A DNA stretch of 43,178 bases from an uncultured Rhodospirillaceae bacterium (GTDB lineage: Bacteria > Pseudomonadota > Alphaproteobacteria > Rhodospirillales > Magnetospirillaceae): NCBI GenBank assembly GCA_937887565.1, contig CALABS010000073.1, positions 1 to 43,178 of the forward strand, in the 5' to 3' direction. Positions within the stretch are counted from its first letter, which is position 1. Every line of letters begins with the position of its first letter. Shown piece by piece: positions 43,146-43,178 of the stretch. The notes below the pieces were generated by a model. That model was given only the letters and a program-made list of their open reading frames with translations, was not told where the DNA came from and made no database searches. The translations under genes and the position numbers were made by a program.

Positions 43146-43178
43146 CGGAATCGCAGGGGATTCCCAAGCTGGCGGAAA

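Overview
The window looks like a chromosomal segment of an alphaproteobacterium of the Rhodospirillales, most like Magnetospirillum and relatives. The grounds are the very high GC content, the Usg-family gene, the short single-domain HprK, the conserved order ubiK-like/ybjN-like/proC, the rpsT-dnaA-dnaN-recF-gyrB block and a pyrophosphate-dependent phosphofructokinase. I ran no database search; family names come from recognising the translated proteins.

Layout. 1-2365 (minus) is the N-terminal part of a giant repetitive VCBS/cadherin-like secreted protein that runs off the left edge. 2488-4599 (minus) is uvrB. 4728-8009 holds a patatin-like phospholipase and two envelope proteins of unknown role. 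8012-9968 (minus) is proC, a YbjN-family protein and a UbiK-like protein. 10048-14803 (minus) is a compact regulatory PTS operon: DUF1289, DUF924, hprK, rapZ, EIIA(Man-type), HPr, enzyme I, with no EIIB/EIIC permease. 14963-19903 holds PPi-PFK and two divergent cation/proton antiporters, followed by a decayed VapC-like toxin remnant. 20113-21951 is GTP-type pckA. 22112-25670 holds a HugZ-like protein, a PCuAC copper chaperone, and a tightly coupled minus-strand run of PqiC-like lipoprotein, RlmD-like methyltransferase and GNAT protein. 25837-28361 is rplY-pth-ychF. 28456-29793 holds BCAM0308-family, Dps and DUF2061 genes. 30037-32004 is groES-groEL under a clear CIRCE element. 32246-35485 holds usg and the run accA, GT2, TVP38, BON lipoprotein. 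35677-42734 is the replication block rpsT, dnaA, dnaN, recF, gyrB. The last 440 bases look foreign or rearranged: iteron-like repeats, an inverted/direct repeat and a truncated Dam-type DNA adenine methyltransferase.

How it works together. The PTS operon forms a phosphorylation circuit (PEP to EI to HPr to EIIA, with HprK acting on a serine of HPr) that probably reads carbon and energy state. It sits beside the glycolytic/gluconeogenic switch enzymes PPi-PFK and PEPCK. Most of the window is housekeeping. The points most worth a second look are an 11-codon leader ORF that ends on the dnaA start codon in an ATGA overlap, the broken methyltransferase and repeats after gyrB, the VapC fossil downstream of the CPA1 antiporter, an apparently leaderless uvrB promoter, and a terminator buried in the leader of the giant adhesin. 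I did not find a convincing wholly new multi-gene system. No rRNA, tRNA or CRISPR array was seen.
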